Source of the DNA: a virus
Direction: 5' to 3' (one strand)
DNA length: 28,049 nt
IMG/VR virus record: IMGVR_UViG_3300046018_000060
Coordinates: 1 to 28,049 of that record
Every line of letters begins with the position of its first letter. Positions within the stretch are counted from its first letter, which is position 1. The notes below the pieces were generated by a model. That model was given only the letters and a program-made list of their open reading frames with translations. It was not told the DNA's origin and ran no database searches. The translations under genes and the position numbers were made by a program. Shown one piece after another: positions 1 to 7,120 of this stretch.

Positions 1-68
1 TTGAACCACACGTTCACCAGCCACGTGGCGCGGTTCGTCCACCCGTTGTATTCGTTGGGGTTAGGCAT
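1..68 (-). CDS. Small phage accessory protein, NGWTN family (partial)
   Basis: Only the first 22 codons lie in the window; the gene runs off the left edge. The start ATG (68-66) overlaps the stop of the upstream leftward gene in a TGATG arrangement, implying translational coupling. The N-terminus contains EYNGWTNRATWLVNVWF, the aromatic signature of a small protein family common in tailed phages and mobile elements (Y-N-G-W-T-N-x-x-T-W). No function is established for the family. It is the last visible member of the four-gene leftward operon. Identification rests on the motif alone. Confidence 0.6.
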   Translation of the reverse strand, partial: MPNPNEYNGWTNRATWLVNVWF

Positions 69-478
69 CAGGCTCTCCAGTCGTCTTGGGTTGGGTCGAT
101 CTCACGCAGGGTTTCGCGGCCCCACTTACCGGGCTCGACGTACTGCAGCCAGCCACCGTAGTACCCGTTGGAGCTGTTGCGGAACACGATATCGGCGTAT
201 CCCTTGTCGGTGGTCAGCTTGGTGCCATACGCGGTGTCGTACTCTTGGCGGCCGCGGCCGTCCGTGATCTCTTCGGGCATGGGCACGCCCTGCGCAGTCC
301 GCACCGTGGCACCGATCAGGCTGGTCACGCCCACGATGTCCGCGAACCACGACTGCGAGCAGCAGTCACCCTCCGCGTAGTAGACGGTCTCGGTGCCGTC
401 GGGGTGCTTGAAGACGAGAAACCCCTCGCCCTCCGACACGTGCATGCTGGCGATGGTCTTGCCGATCAGTTCTTTCAT
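68..478 (-). CDS. Conserved phage hypothetical protein, DUF7448-like
   Basis: A 136-aa protein starting MKELIGKTI; this ATG (478-476) was chosen because it overlaps the upstream gene's stop in an ATGA quartet, whereas the longer frame would run far into that gene. The segment FLVFKHPDGTETVYYAEGDCCSQSWFADIVGV is characteristic of a small phage family in which the GDCC-S-x-S-W-F motif is strongly conserved (I think DUF7448, from memory). The paired cysteines may bind metal, but that is speculation. It is cytoplasmic by sequence, with no signal or membrane segment. It belongs to the accessory operon that is probably expressed apart from the virion genes. Confidence 0.7.
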   Translation of the reverse strand: MKELIGKTIASMHVSEGEGFLVFKHPDGTETVYYAEGDCCSQSWFADIVGVTSLIGATVRTAQGVPMPEEITDGRGRQEYDTAYGTKLTTDKGYADIVFRNSSNGYYGGWLQYVEPGKWGRETLREIDPTQDDWRA

Positions 479-870
479 GGGTTCTCCTTGGGCACGGTGA
501 GGTTGTACTTGCCCGCTACCTTGCGCAGGTTCACGAGCGCTTCGCGCAGCCACTCCTCGCCTTTGTATTCAGCAGCTGCAGCGTCGTCGTGGCACTCCTG
601 CAGTCGGTTGAGAAACTGGGTGTCGTCGAGCTGCGCGCCGATCGCCCCCAGCAGTCCGTAGTCCCGCAGCATGCCCGCGGTCTTGCCCTCCATCTCGGGC
701 ATGTAGCGCTCGTCGGGTATCAGCGCGCCGAGGAAGCACGCGGACAGCCCGTCTTCGGTACGGTACCGGCACGTGCCGGTCTTACTCATTGCAGGGTGTC
801 GCTGCTTGTAGGCGTGGGCGACCACGCGGTCGAGGATGGCCTGGCGGCGGGTGATGGTGTCTTGGGTCAT
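475..870 (-). CDS. Conserved phage hypothetical protein (CFLGALIPDE family)
   Basis: A 131-aa soluble protein. The start at MTQDTI (870-868) is preferred over an upstream in-frame ATG because AAAAGGACC lies just upstream as a ribosome binding site. The core RYRTEDGLSACFLGALIPDERYMPEMEGK followed by LQECHDD resembles a family found in many phages and plasmids, with conserved C-x-x-G-x-L-I-P-D-E-x-Y and M-E-G elements. No biochemical role is known to me. It sits between two other small accessory genes, with a 4-base overlap to the next gene and a 14-base gap from the previous one. Confidence 0.7.
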   Translation of the reverse strand: MTQDTITRRQAILDRVVAHAYKQRHPAMSKTGTCRYRTEDGLSACFLGALIPDERYMPEMEGKTAGMLRDYGLLGAIGAQLDDTQFLNRLQECHDDAAAAEYKGEEWLREALVNLRKVAGKYNLTVPKENP

Positions 871-884
871 GTCGTAGGTCCTTT

Positions 885-1109
885 TCAGTTGGCGGGGTTG
901 AGGGAGGCGACGGTGTCGTCGTATGCACCGAGGGTCTGGAGCCACGTCGCGCGGCTCACGCTGGCACGGGCCAGGTCTACGCTCAGGTCATCGCGGCAGG
1001 CTTGCACGGCATCTGGCCAACCCGTGAGGGTCAGCTCCATTGCGATGAGGGCCATGCCGATAGCGGCATCGATGAGTGCGGGATGGGTGATGGGGTGCGA
1101 GAGGTGCAT
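885..1109 (-). CDS. Hypothetical protein, first gene of the leftward operon
   Basis: A 74-aa, mainly helical, soluble protein that I do not recognise. The start ATG (1109-1107) is supported by AGGAG eight bases upstream on the minus strand. It is the first gene after the palindrome and -10-like element at 1167-1191, about 60 bases away, so it is probably the promoter-proximal gene of the four-gene leftward accessory operon. It contains one Cys and two Trp and no catalytic motif that I can see. Confidence 0.65.
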   Translation of the reverse strand: MHLSHPITHPALIDAAIGMALIAMELTLTGWPDAVQACRDDLSVDLARASVSRATWLQTLGAYDDTVASLNPAN

Positions 1110-1166
1110 GGTGTGCTCCTGGTGAGTGAGTGAAGAGGAGTGCTGCAGGGGGCAGCGGTCGAGGGA

Positions 1167-1191
1167 AGTTTAACGTCTAACATGTTAGACG
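1167..1191 (-). promoter_or_regulatory. Leftward promoter with 18-bp palindromic operator
   Basis: The sequence 1174-1191 is a perfect 18-bp palindrome centred on CTAACATGTTAG. On the minus strand it is followed after four bases by TAAACT (1172-1167), a plausible -10 element. It lies directly upstream of the leftward operon starting at 1109. The same core recurs at six other places in the window. Promoter function is inference from position and recurrence; no good -35 element is seen. Confidence 0.6.
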
Positions 1192-1211
1192 ACAGCTACG
1201 GAGAAACCCGC

Positions 1212-1460
1212 GTTGTGGGTACTACATGTTGTCCCCCCTTACAGGGCGCAAATCGGGGGTGTAGTTTATTTGACACCGAGGTGTCGAAGTCGTCGAATTG
1301 TGGAATGTTAGATAGTTAACAAGTCACAAATCGAGGGGCGGCACGTTGTGTGGGTAACACTAGCGGTGCGGGCGTGCTGCTTTTTGTGGCACGTGTTGTG
1401 CGGCTTAACATGCACGGAGGGTCATTTGTGGAATGTTGTGGGTCTAACAAGTCACAAATG
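1212..1460. repeat. Iteron-like dyad repeat array, candidate origin or control region
   Basis: Two 34-base copies (1298-1331 and 1426-1459) share their first 12 bases (TTGTGGAATGTT) and last 14 bases (AACAAGTCACAAAT) and differ only in the central eight. Each is an inverted repeat: TTGTG-N3-TGTT on one side mirrors AACA-N3-CACAA on the other. A degenerate third copy lies at 1384-1415. A shorter unit resembling GTTGTGGGTCTAACA appears at 1212-1228, 1345-1360, 1395-1412 and 1435-1451. Such arrays typically bind replication initiators or regulators. No gene in this stretch is convincing. Confidence 0.6.
1228..1243 (+). repeat. Direct repeat, left copy (flanks the iteron region)
   Basis: GTTGTCCCCCCTTACA here is repeated as GTTGTCCCCCTTACA at 1604-1618, differing by one C. 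The two copies bracket the dyad-repeat array, 376 bases apart in the same orientation. Confidence 0.55.
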
Positions 1461-1603
1461 GACTGCCCGTTTTGGCCCGTTTTTGTTAAGCCCCTATGCA
1501 AAAGGCTGTGGTCCTAAAACAACATTTGTTGCAGTTGTTGGATTTCTGGATTTTTTAAGGGTAGGGGGTCCCATGGATTTCCAGGTGTGTATAGGGCACA
1601 ACC

Positions 1604-1618
1604 GTTGTCCCCCTTACA
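1604..1618 (+). repeat. Direct repeat, right copy (flanks the iteron region)
   Basis: This is the partner of the repeat at 1228-1243, identical apart from one fewer C. The AT-rich tract at about 1640-1700 begins shortly after it. Confidence 0.55.
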
Positions 1619-1639
1619 CAAAAGAAAAACGCGAAGGAA

Positions 1640-1756
1640 GGTAGCCTTAAAAAAATGAGAAACTCAACAAATACAACAAATCACTCAATCTTATCTATCT
1701 CCCTAACACCTGCCTACCTGCGTTAGATAAACTGCATTACATGCCAGCAGGTGTTA
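1640..1756. other. AT-rich tract with inverted repeat, candidate unwinding element
   Basis: From about 1640 to 1700 the sequence is strikingly A/T-rich with recurring ACAACAAAT-like words, against a GC-rich background. It is followed by a 10-bp inverted repeat, TAACACCTGC (1704-1713) and GCAGGTGTTA (1747-1756). Next to the iteron-like array this looks like a DNA unwinding element of an origin, but that is inference. No gene is supported between 1110 and 1825. Confidence 0.4.
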
Positions 1757-1778
1757 AGGCCCAAACGTGCGATCTGAA

Positions 1779-1806
1779 GGGGGAAAAGCCCGGCTGGTGC
1801 CGGGCT
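1779..1806 (-). terminator. Rho-independent terminator for the 1826-2296 gene
   Basis: AGCCCGGC (1787-1794) pairs perfectly with GCCGGGCT (1799-1806) around a 4-base loop. Read on the minus strand the stem is followed by TTTTCCCCC. It lies 20 bases past the stop of the leftward gene ending at 1826, and would insulate the control region from that transcript. Confidence 0.8.
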
Positions 1807-1825
1807 GAGTGGGGGTTGCAGGGGG

Positions 1826-2296
1826 TCAGGCTGCGAGTGCGTCGCGTAGTTCGCCCAGCAGGCTGTAGTAGAAGGCCTTCTGACCCTTGAGGGTCTTGCC
1901 AGCGTGCAGATTGAGCAGCATCTGGCACAGGGCGACCGCGTTGATCTTGCTGATGTTGCGTGCCGTGCCGAGCAGAGCGTCCGCCACTTCGCGTTGGCTC
2001 TTGGACAGCAGGCCGGACGACAGGGCATCCGTGAGCAGCGGGGTATAGACACCGTTCTCGCACTGCCGGGTATAGATTTGGATGGCCATTGCGGCGCGGG
2101 CATCCTTGCTAGCGAAGACGATCGAGCGCTCGAACCCTACGCGGTTGCCCTTCTTGTCGGTGGTCGCCAGAGCGCCCGTGACTGCGGAGAACAGCTCGAC
2201 CGTGAACGTGCGCACTTCCTTGGCCGACAGCGGGGTGTCGACGGCGAAAGATTGCGTTTCGATGGTGGTGATGTCGTTGGTGGTTTCGGTGGTCAT
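1826..2296 (-). CDS. Hypothetical phage protein, monocistronic
   Basis: A 156-aa soluble protein starting MTTETTNDI. This start was chosen over the upstream in-frame ATG at 2338 because AAAGGA lies about nine bases upstream of it. The N-terminal 20 residues are Thr-rich and probably disordered. The rest looks helical, with the segment LLSKSQREVADALLGTARNISKINAVALCQMLLNLHAGKTL near residues 95-135 reminiscent of a helical bundle, but I cannot assign a family. It is flanked by non-coding blocks and has its own terminator, so it is regulated separately. An early or regulatory role is possible but unsupported. Confidence 0.7.
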   Translation of the reverse strand: MTTETTNDITTIETQSFAVDTPLSAKEVRTFTVELFSAVTGALATTDKKGNRVGFERSIVFASKDARAAMAIQIYTRQCENGVYTPLLTDALSSGLLSKSQREVADALLGTARNISKINAVALCQMLLNLHAGKTLKGQKAFYYSLLGELRDALAA

Positions 2297-2893
2297 GATG
2301 GTTTTCCTTTGATGAATTGAAGCAAGGTTGCAAGGCACCGGAATTGATGCGTTGCAGATTGCCCCCGTAGGGGCATCAAAGGTGGTTGAGTGCCTTTCTC
2401 CGGGCGCACTTGATACCCGGCCCGCACGTCTTTCCGTTTGGGTCTACCCGCAGAGCCGCCTTCGTGGGGGTTGCAGAGTGTCATAAGAAGGTCCGTTCGT
2501 CACCGTTTGCGTCTGTTGTCCGCCAAGCAGTTACCGCAGGTTCGAGGGTCTGTGCGCGCCGTGTGAGGGTCACGCCTAGGGTCGATGGTCTGCAAGCTGC
2601 AAGGGTCGCGCGCTTACTAGGTGCCGGGGATGCTTCCCGACTGTCCGGCCCTGCGTTTACAGGAGAGCCTACTGTGCCGCCTCGCGCGTCACCGCGAGGG
2701 TTGTTCCGGCTTGGATTTTTAAAGAGTGTCGGAGCAGGCTGGGCCGCGCAGTGCGGGGTCTAACGTGCTCACATAGGGGGGATGGCGTCGCCCAGCCGAC
2801 GGGGTGGACGGGGAGGGGGGGTGGGTCCAGGGGTGCGTGGGGGGCCTGGGGCCTTATCACGGGCTCTGGATGGATTTTCAATTTTCAAAAGGG
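2297..2893. other. Gene-free block upstream of the packaging genes, with G-rich tract
   Basis: About 600 bases with no convincing gene on either strand. It contains four AGGGTC words (2545, 2566, 2578, 2602). It also holds a run of eight G-tracts of three or more on the plus strand between 2776 and 2851, including GGGG, GGGG, GGGGGGG and GGG within 2801-2825, enough to form a G-quadruplex. Because it directly precedes the terminase genes it is a candidate packaging (pac/cos) region; that is inference from position. Confidence 0.4.
2360..2375 (-). other. Hairpin in the leader of the leftward gene
   Basis: TGCCCC (2360-2365) pairs with GGGGCA (2370-2375) around a 4-base loop (TACG on the minus strand). 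It lies 64 bases upstream of the start at 2296 and is not followed by a T-tract. It could be an mRNA-stabilising or attenuating structure in the long leader of the 1826-2296 gene. Confidence 0.35.
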
Positions 2894-2917
2894 GATGTAA
2901 ACTATCTAACACGTTAG
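2894..2917 (-). promoter_or_regulatory. Leftward promoter sharing the divergent palindrome
   Basis: On the minus strand the palindrome CTAAC-GT-GTTAG (2917-2906) is followed after six bases by TACATC (2899-2894). This repeats the geometry of the rightward sites at 2906 and 7506. It would drive the gene at 2296 through a leader of roughly 590 bases. Function is inferred. Confidence 0.35.
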
Positions 2918-2929
2918 TTGTGCTATATT
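2906..2929 (+). promoter_or_regulatory. Rightward late promoter for the packaging module
   Basis: CTAAC-AC-GTTAG (2906-2917) is followed after six bases by TATATT (2924-2929), extended by TG at 2921, the best -10 element among the palindrome sites. The first late gene starts 47 bases downstream with a strong GAGGAG ribosome binding site. There is no recognisable -35; the palindrome overlaps the spacer, as expected for an operator or an activator site. Confidence 0.65.
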
Positions 2930-2975
2930 CGGCCCATCTGCGACCCGGCGTACCAGCCACAACGAGGAGCCCTTC

Positions 2976-3122
2976 ATGGCCATGTCACCGAAGATGAAAA
3001 TGTTCGAGAAGTCCCCGAAGGACAAAGAGCCAAAAGGCATGAAGGAGGGCTCGAAGAAGGAAGTCGCCCTCGACAAGAAGCAGGTGCAGTCCATGAACCC
3101 GTTCGCGAAAAAGAAGAAGTGA
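2976..3122 (+). CDS. Small lysine-rich basic phage protein
   Basis: A 48-aa protein beginning MAMSPKMKMFEK and ending NPFAKKKK. The start ATG at 2976 follows GAGGAG (2964-2969) at good spacing; a second ATG two codons later is possible. About one third of residues are Lys, with no Cys, no hydrophobic core and no membrane segment, so it is probably unstructured and may bind DNA. Short Lys-rich proteins upstream of terminase genes occur in other tailed phages, but I know of no assigned function. It is the first gene after the late promoter and is separated from the next gene by four bases. Confidence 0.7.
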   Translation: MAMSPKMKMFEKSPKDKEPKGMKEGSKKEVALDKKQVQSMNPFAKKKK

Positions 3123-3126
3123 TGCC

Positions 3127-3510
3127 GTGCCAGCTACCGAGCTGATCGCAGAACCCCCGCGCCTCACACGTGCGGAGTTCAAGAGCGAGTACCAAGCCGG
3201 GCTGCAAGACCTGGCCGCCGCGGTCAGCAACCGGTACGCTGAAGCCATCCTCACCACAGAGGATCTGCCCGAGCTGCGAAGGGCGATGGAGTTCCTGCGC
3301 GACACGCTAGCCTTGGGTGAAGAGAAGAAAGTCGACCCAAATGCGGGCCTGCCGACGTTCAACATCGTGATCAACGGGGGTAGCGTGCAGATGACCCCCG
3401 CGCTGCAAAACGCCGAAGAGGTGCCACACGCTCTCGAGTTCACCCCGACCGCTGCCATGATGGCCAACCTGGGTGTCAACGCCGATCTGGATGAGGCGCA
3501 TCCGTGCTGA
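3127..3510 (+). CDS. Putative terminase small subunit
   Basis: A 127-aa protein starting at a GTG just after the stop of the Lys-rich gene; the nearby ATG at 3122 gives only six codons. Ribosome binding is weak (AAGAAG). The N-terminal 65 residues look helical (LTRAEFKSEYQAGLQDLAAAV, LPELRRAMEFLRDTLAL), and the C-terminus is extended (TFNIVINGGSVQM). It overlaps the large terminase gene by seven bases. Position and size fit TerS, which recognises the packaging site and recruits TerL, but I see no diagnostic sequence motif, so the call rests on context. Confidence 0.5.
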   Translation: MPATELIAEPPRLTRAEFKSEYQAGLQDLAAAVSNRYAEAILTTEDLPELRRAMEFLRDTLALGEEKKVDPNAGLPTFNIVINGGSVQMTPALQNAEEVPHALEFTPTAAMMANLGVNADLDEAHPC

Positions 3511-4940
3511 ACTTCAACGCGGGGCCCGTCGGCCAGAGCTGCATGCGCAGCAAGAAGTTCGTGAAGGTCATCATGGGCCCGGTGGGCGGCGGCAAGTCAA
3601 CGGTGGGTCTATTCGACCTGCTGGCGCGTGCGACCACACAAGAGCCGTTCAACGGCATCCGCCGCACCAAGTTCGGAATCCTGCGCAACACGTCCAGCCA
3701 GCTCAAGGCGACGGTCAAGCCCATCATCGACCAGTGGTTCGGAACGCTCACGAACAACACGATGGGTCAGTGGCGCATCACGGATGCGACCTTCGAGGCA
3801 AGGTTCAAGCTGCCGGACGGTACCTTCGTGCACAGCGAGTTCATCATGCTGCCTGCGGACACTCCAGAAGACGTTCGACGCCTGCTCTCGCTCGAGCTGA
3901 GTGCCGGGTGGGTGGAAGAAGCGCGTGAGATCGACCCCGAGGTGCTCAACGGGTTCCAGGGGCGCGTGAACCGGTTTCCGAACCGTGCCAGTGGAGGTGT
4001 GACGTATCCGGGCCTGATCTGCTCGACGAACCCGCCACCGGTCGGGGGTTTCTGGCACAAGATGATCACCGAGCCACCTGACAACACAGAAATCTTCATC
4101 CAGCCCCCTGCCATCCTCGAGGACGGTGTGCTCAACCCGGATGCGGAGAACCTCGCGAACCTCGCGCCGGACTACTACGAGAACCTGCTGCCGGGCAAGA
4201 CCGAGGACTGGGTCAACGTCTACCTGAAGAACCAGTTCGGTGCCGGGGATCTGGGCCAGCCGATCTACCGCAGCACGTTCAAGCGCTCGTTCCACGTAGC
4301 CACCACAGCCCTGCAGCCGGTGCCGCAGTCGACCAATCCGCTCATCGTGGGCATGGACAACGGGCTCACCGCAGCGGCGTGTATCGGCCAGCAGGATGCG
4401 AGGGGGCGGGTGAATATCCTCGGAGAGGCGTACGTGCCTGACGGGGAGACGATGGGGGTGGAGACGTTCCTCGACCGGCTGCTGATCCCGCTCCTGCGGG
4501 GCAAGTTCATGATGTTCCGCCCGGAAAACGTGGTGTTCGTGCTGGACCCGGCGTGCTTTCAGCGCAGTCAGGTGGACGAGAAGACGATCGCCCAGGCGGT
4601 GATGAACCGCGGGTACAAGGTGGTCAAGGCCAGCACGAACGACCCCGAGCGCCGGATACAGGCGGTGGAAGGGCTGCTGTCGCGCCAGATCGACGGGGCT
4701 GCCGGGTTCCTGATCGACCCGTGCTGTACGCACACTGTGGATACGCTCGAGTGGGGGCACCGGTACAAGAAGTCCGCCAGTGGCCTGATGACTGCGGTTG
4801 CCGACAAGAACCACTACAGCCACCACGGGGACTCGATCCAGTACCTGGCGCTGCACTACAACGTGCAGATCGAGGGCTCGATGTACCGTCGAAACGCAGG
4901 CCCCCGCAAGATCGCACCGTCCCAGTACGCGTACGTCTGA
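3504..4940 (+). CDS. terL: Terminase large subunit (packaging ATPase/nuclease)
   Basis: A 478-aa motor protein that translocates and cuts phage DNA at the portal vertex. The start is a GTG at 3504 overlapping the previous gene, with GAGG about nine bases upstream. The ATPase domain has Walker A GPVGGGKST (residues 25-33), a Walker B-like segment LSAGWVEEA (132-140) with adjacent glutamates, and the coupling motif STNPP (174-178). The C-terminal RNase H-like nuclease shows GMDNG (D285), VFVLDP (D348) and a late acidic HHGDSIQYL segment. Length is typical for TerL. The order TerS-TerL-portal is the standard packaging layout. Confidence 0.93.
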   Translation: MLNFNAGPVGQSCMRSKKFVKVIMGPVGGGKSTVGLFDLLARATTQEPFNGIRRTKFGILRNTSSQLKATVKPIIDQWFGTLTNNTMGQWRITDATFEARFKLPDGTFVHSEFIMLPADTPEDVRRLLSLELSAGWVEEAREIDPEVLNGFQGRVNRFPNRASGGVTYPGLICSTNPPPVGGFWHKMITEPPDNTEIFIQPPAILEDGVLNPDAENLANLAPDYYENLLPGKTEDWVNVYLKNQFGAGDLGQPIYRSTFKRSFHVATTALQPVPQSTNPLIVGMDNGLTAAACIGQQDARGRVNILGEAYVPDGETMGVETFLDRLLIPLLRGKFMMFRPENVVFVLDPACFQRSQVDEKTIAQAVMNRGYKVVKASTNDPERRIQAVEGLLSRQIDGAAGFLIDPCCTHTVDTLEWGHRYKKSASGLMTAVADKNHYSHHGDSIQYLALHYNVQIEGSMYRRNAGPRKIAPSQYAYV

Positions 4941-4948
4941 TCGCTACA

Positions 4949-4960
4949 CTCACACGTTAG
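4949..4960 (+). promoter_or_regulatory. Degenerate copy of the module-border palindrome
   Basis: CTCACACGTTAG differs from the site at 2906 by one base (A to C at the third position). It lies in the 38-base gap between TerL and the portal gene, like the other copies at module borders. No -10-like hexamer is clear within 4-6 bases downstream, where the portal ribosome binding site already begins, so it may be a weakened site. Confidence 0.35.
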
Positions 4961-4978
4961 ACCTCGGAGACACACCTC

Positions 4979-7120
4979 ATGCAGCTCGGCTTGGCCCCAC
5001 CCCGCACAGCGACCGCACCCCCGATGACCAGTCCGGGGCCGAGCTTTTCCATTGGTGGGCTTATGCAGGCCAAGCCGCTCAAGACGCTGCTGGGCGAGGA
5101 GAAGATGGCCGCGCAGGCGCGCGCGATGGAGGCGAACAACCAGGGGGTCATTCAGGGCCTGGCCGCGCAGATCCGTCGTCACTGGGTGGCCAACAAGCAG
5201 CTGCGCCTGCCGTTCGAGCTGGAGATGCTGGCAGCTCTGCGTGCCAAAAGGGGCGAGTACGACCCGGAAAAGCTCGCGAAGATCAGGAAGCACCACGGCT
5301 CCGAGATTTACATGATGCTGTTCGCCACAAAGGCGCGGCAGTTCAAGGCGCTTATCGGCGACGTGTTGATGGGCACGGGCCAGGACAAGCCGTGGACGCT
5401 GAAGACCACCCCGGTGCCCGAGCTGCCACAGAACGTGCAGGCAGAGATCATGCAAGGTGCAGCCCAGCTGGTGATGCAGGCCGAGCAGTCCGGGGCCCCG
5501 ATGAGTCTAGACGAGGTGCGGCAGATGCTGCGCGACGCGAAGGACCACGCAGAAGCGTCCCTGATGGGTGAGGCGAACGCGCGGTGCGACCGTGCGGAGA
5601 AGAAAGTCGAGGACATGCTCGTCGAGGGGAAGTGGCTCGAGGCCCTGTACGACTTCATCGACGACCTGGCGGTGTTCAAGAGCGCGTTCATCAAGGGGCC
5701 GGTTGTCAGGAAGACGCCCGTGCTGAAGTGGGAGCCCCAGCCCGACGGTACGTTCGAGCCCACCGCGACGTTCGAGAACAAGCCCCAGTGGCACCGGGTC
5801 GACCCGCTGATGCTGTACCCGTCGGAGGACAACAAGACCGGCCACGAAGGAAACCTGATCGAGCGGCACCGGCTGTCTCGGGGCGCCCTGTACGACATGA
5901 TCGGTCTGGAGGGGTACTCGGAGGACGCGATACGCCAGGTGCTCGAGGAGTACGGCACGGGCGGGTTGCACGAGTGGCTGCAGATCGACACCGAGCGCGC
6001 GCAGGTCGAGAGTGGAACGACGTTCCGACAGAACGATGACTTGATTGACGCGCTGCAGTATTGGGGTCGCGCCAGCGGGAAGATGCTGATCGAGTGGGGG
6101 ATGACGCCGGAGGAGGTGCCAGATGAGGGCAAGGAGTACGACGTTGAGGCTTGGCTGATCGGGAACTGGGTCATCAAGGCCGGGATCAACAACGACCCGC
6201 TCGCCCGCCGCCCGTACTACAAGGACTCGTTCGAGAGCGTGCCCGGTGCGTTCTGGGGCACGTCGGTGTACGACAGCATGCGGGATTGCGAGGGGATGTG
6301 CCAGGCCGCGGCTCGCGCGCTCGCGAACAACCTCGGGATTGCCTCGGGCCCACAGGTCTGGGTCAACAACGATCGCCTGCCGACAAACGAAGAGATCACG
6401 GAGATGTTCCCGTGGAAGATCTGGCAGACCCAGAGCGACCCGATGGGTGGCAGTGCGGCCCCGATCGGTTTTTTCCAGCCCTCGAGCAACGCGGCCGAGC
6501 TGATGGGGGTGTACGAGAAGTTCAGCGCACTGGCCGATGAGTACACGGGCATCCCGAAGTACATGACTGGCGTGTCTGGCTCGGAGGGTGGGGCAGGGCG
6601 CACGGCCTCGGGCATGTCGATGATGATCACAAACGCCGGGAAGACGATCAAGAAGGTGATTGCGAGCTTGGACTTCAACATCATCGAGCCTTCGGTCGAC
6701 GGGGCGTTCATGTTCGTCATGCGCTACATTCCGGACCCGGACATCAAGGGCGACCTCCAGGTGCACGCGCGCGGCGCCACCAGCCTGATCGTGAAGGACA
6801 CCGCAGCGGTGCGTCGCAACGAGTTCCTGCAGCTGACCGAAAACCCGATCGACATGCAGATCATGGGCGTGGAGGGCCGGGCAAACATCCTGCGGGCGCA
6901 GTCGAAGGCGCTGGACATGGACGCGGAGATCATCCCGTCGACCACCCAGATCCGGCAGCAGCAGTTCATGGCCGCGCAGCAGGCCCAGCAGGCAGCGATG
7001 GCAGGTATCCCGCCCGGTCAGCCGGGCGCGCAGGAGAGTGGGAAGCCGATGGGCACGAACAAGCAGCTCATGGACGGCGCGCCGGTAACCCAGAACGTCG
7101 GGCCCCGGAGAAGTGCATGA
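4979..7120 (+). CDS. Portal protein
   Basis: A 713-aa head-tail portal, the dodecameric ring at one capsid vertex through which DNA enters and leaves. The start ATG at 4979 follows GGAGA at good spacing. Length and composition fit large podoviral (P22-like) portals. Features are a basic N-terminal helical region, the segment ALYDFIDDLAVFKSAFIKGPVVRKTPVLKW near 225-255, RVDPLMLYPSEDN near 275-290, and a Gln/Ala-rich C-terminal helix (QIRQQQFMAAQQAQQAAMAG, about 655-680) like the barrel of long portals. It follows TerL and overlaps the peptidase gene by an ATGA quartet. Confidence 0.9.
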   Translation: MQLGLAPPRTATAPPMTSPGPSFSIGGLMQAKPLKTLLGEEKMAAQARAMEANNQGVIQGLAAQIRRHWVANKQLRLPFELEMLAALRAKRGEYDPEKLAKIRKHHGSEIYMMLFATKARQFKALIGDVLMGTGQDKPWTLKTTPVPELPQNVQAEIMQGAAQLVMQAEQSGAPMSLDEVRQMLRDAKDHAEASLMGEANARCDRAEKKVEDMLVEGKWLEALYDFIDDLAVFKSAFIKGPVVRKTPVLKWEPQPDGTFEPTATFENKPQWHRVDPLMLYPSEDNKTGHEGNLIERHRLSRGALYDMIGLEGYSEDAIRQVLEEYGTGGLHEWLQIDTERAQVESGTTFRQNDDLIDALQYWGRASGKMLIEWGMTPEEVPDEGKEYDVEAWLIGNWVIKAGINNDPLARRPYYKDSFESVPGAFWGTSVYDSMRDCEGMCQAAARALANNLGIASGPQVWVNNDRLPTNEEITEMFPWKIWQTQSDPMGGSAAPIGFFQPSSNAAELMGVYEKFSALADEYTGIPKYMTGVSGSEGGAGRTASGMSMMITNAGKTIKKVIASLDFNIIEPSVDGAFMFVMRYIPDPDIKGDLQVHARGATSLIVKDTAAVRRNEFLQLTENPIDMQIMGVEGRANILRAQSKALDMDAEIIPSTTQIRQQQFMAAQQAQQAAMAGIPPGQPGAQESGKPMGTNKQLMDGAPVTQNVGPRRSA

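Noticed and set aside
1348-1644. 98-aa frame from a GTG across the iteron-like repeats
   Set aside because: Trp/Cys-rich composition, no ribosome binding site, and the region is better explained by the dyad repeats.
2293-2484. 63-aa leftward frame that overlaps the 2296 start by ATGA
   Set aside because: The overlap is suggestive, but there is no clear ribosome binding site, it contains the leader hairpin, and the protein has no recognisable feature. A leader peptide cannot be excluded.
2534-2556. GGTTCGAG resembling a tRNA T-loop
   Set aside because: The flanking T-stem bases do not pair and no acceptor or anticodon arm can be drawn on either side.
2386-2763. 125-aa open frame on the plus strand upstream of the late promoter
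   Set aside because: No ribosome binding site, Arg/Ala/Pro-rich composition typical of a chance frame in GC-rich DNA, and it ends in the G-rich block before the promoter at 2906.
3609-4856. 415-aa open frame antisense to terL
   Set aside because: Arg/His/Val-rich shadow of the terminase coding frame, with no start signal.
5507-6766. 419-aa open frame antisense to the portal gene
   Set aside because: Shadow of the portal frame; composition and lack of start signals argue against a gene.
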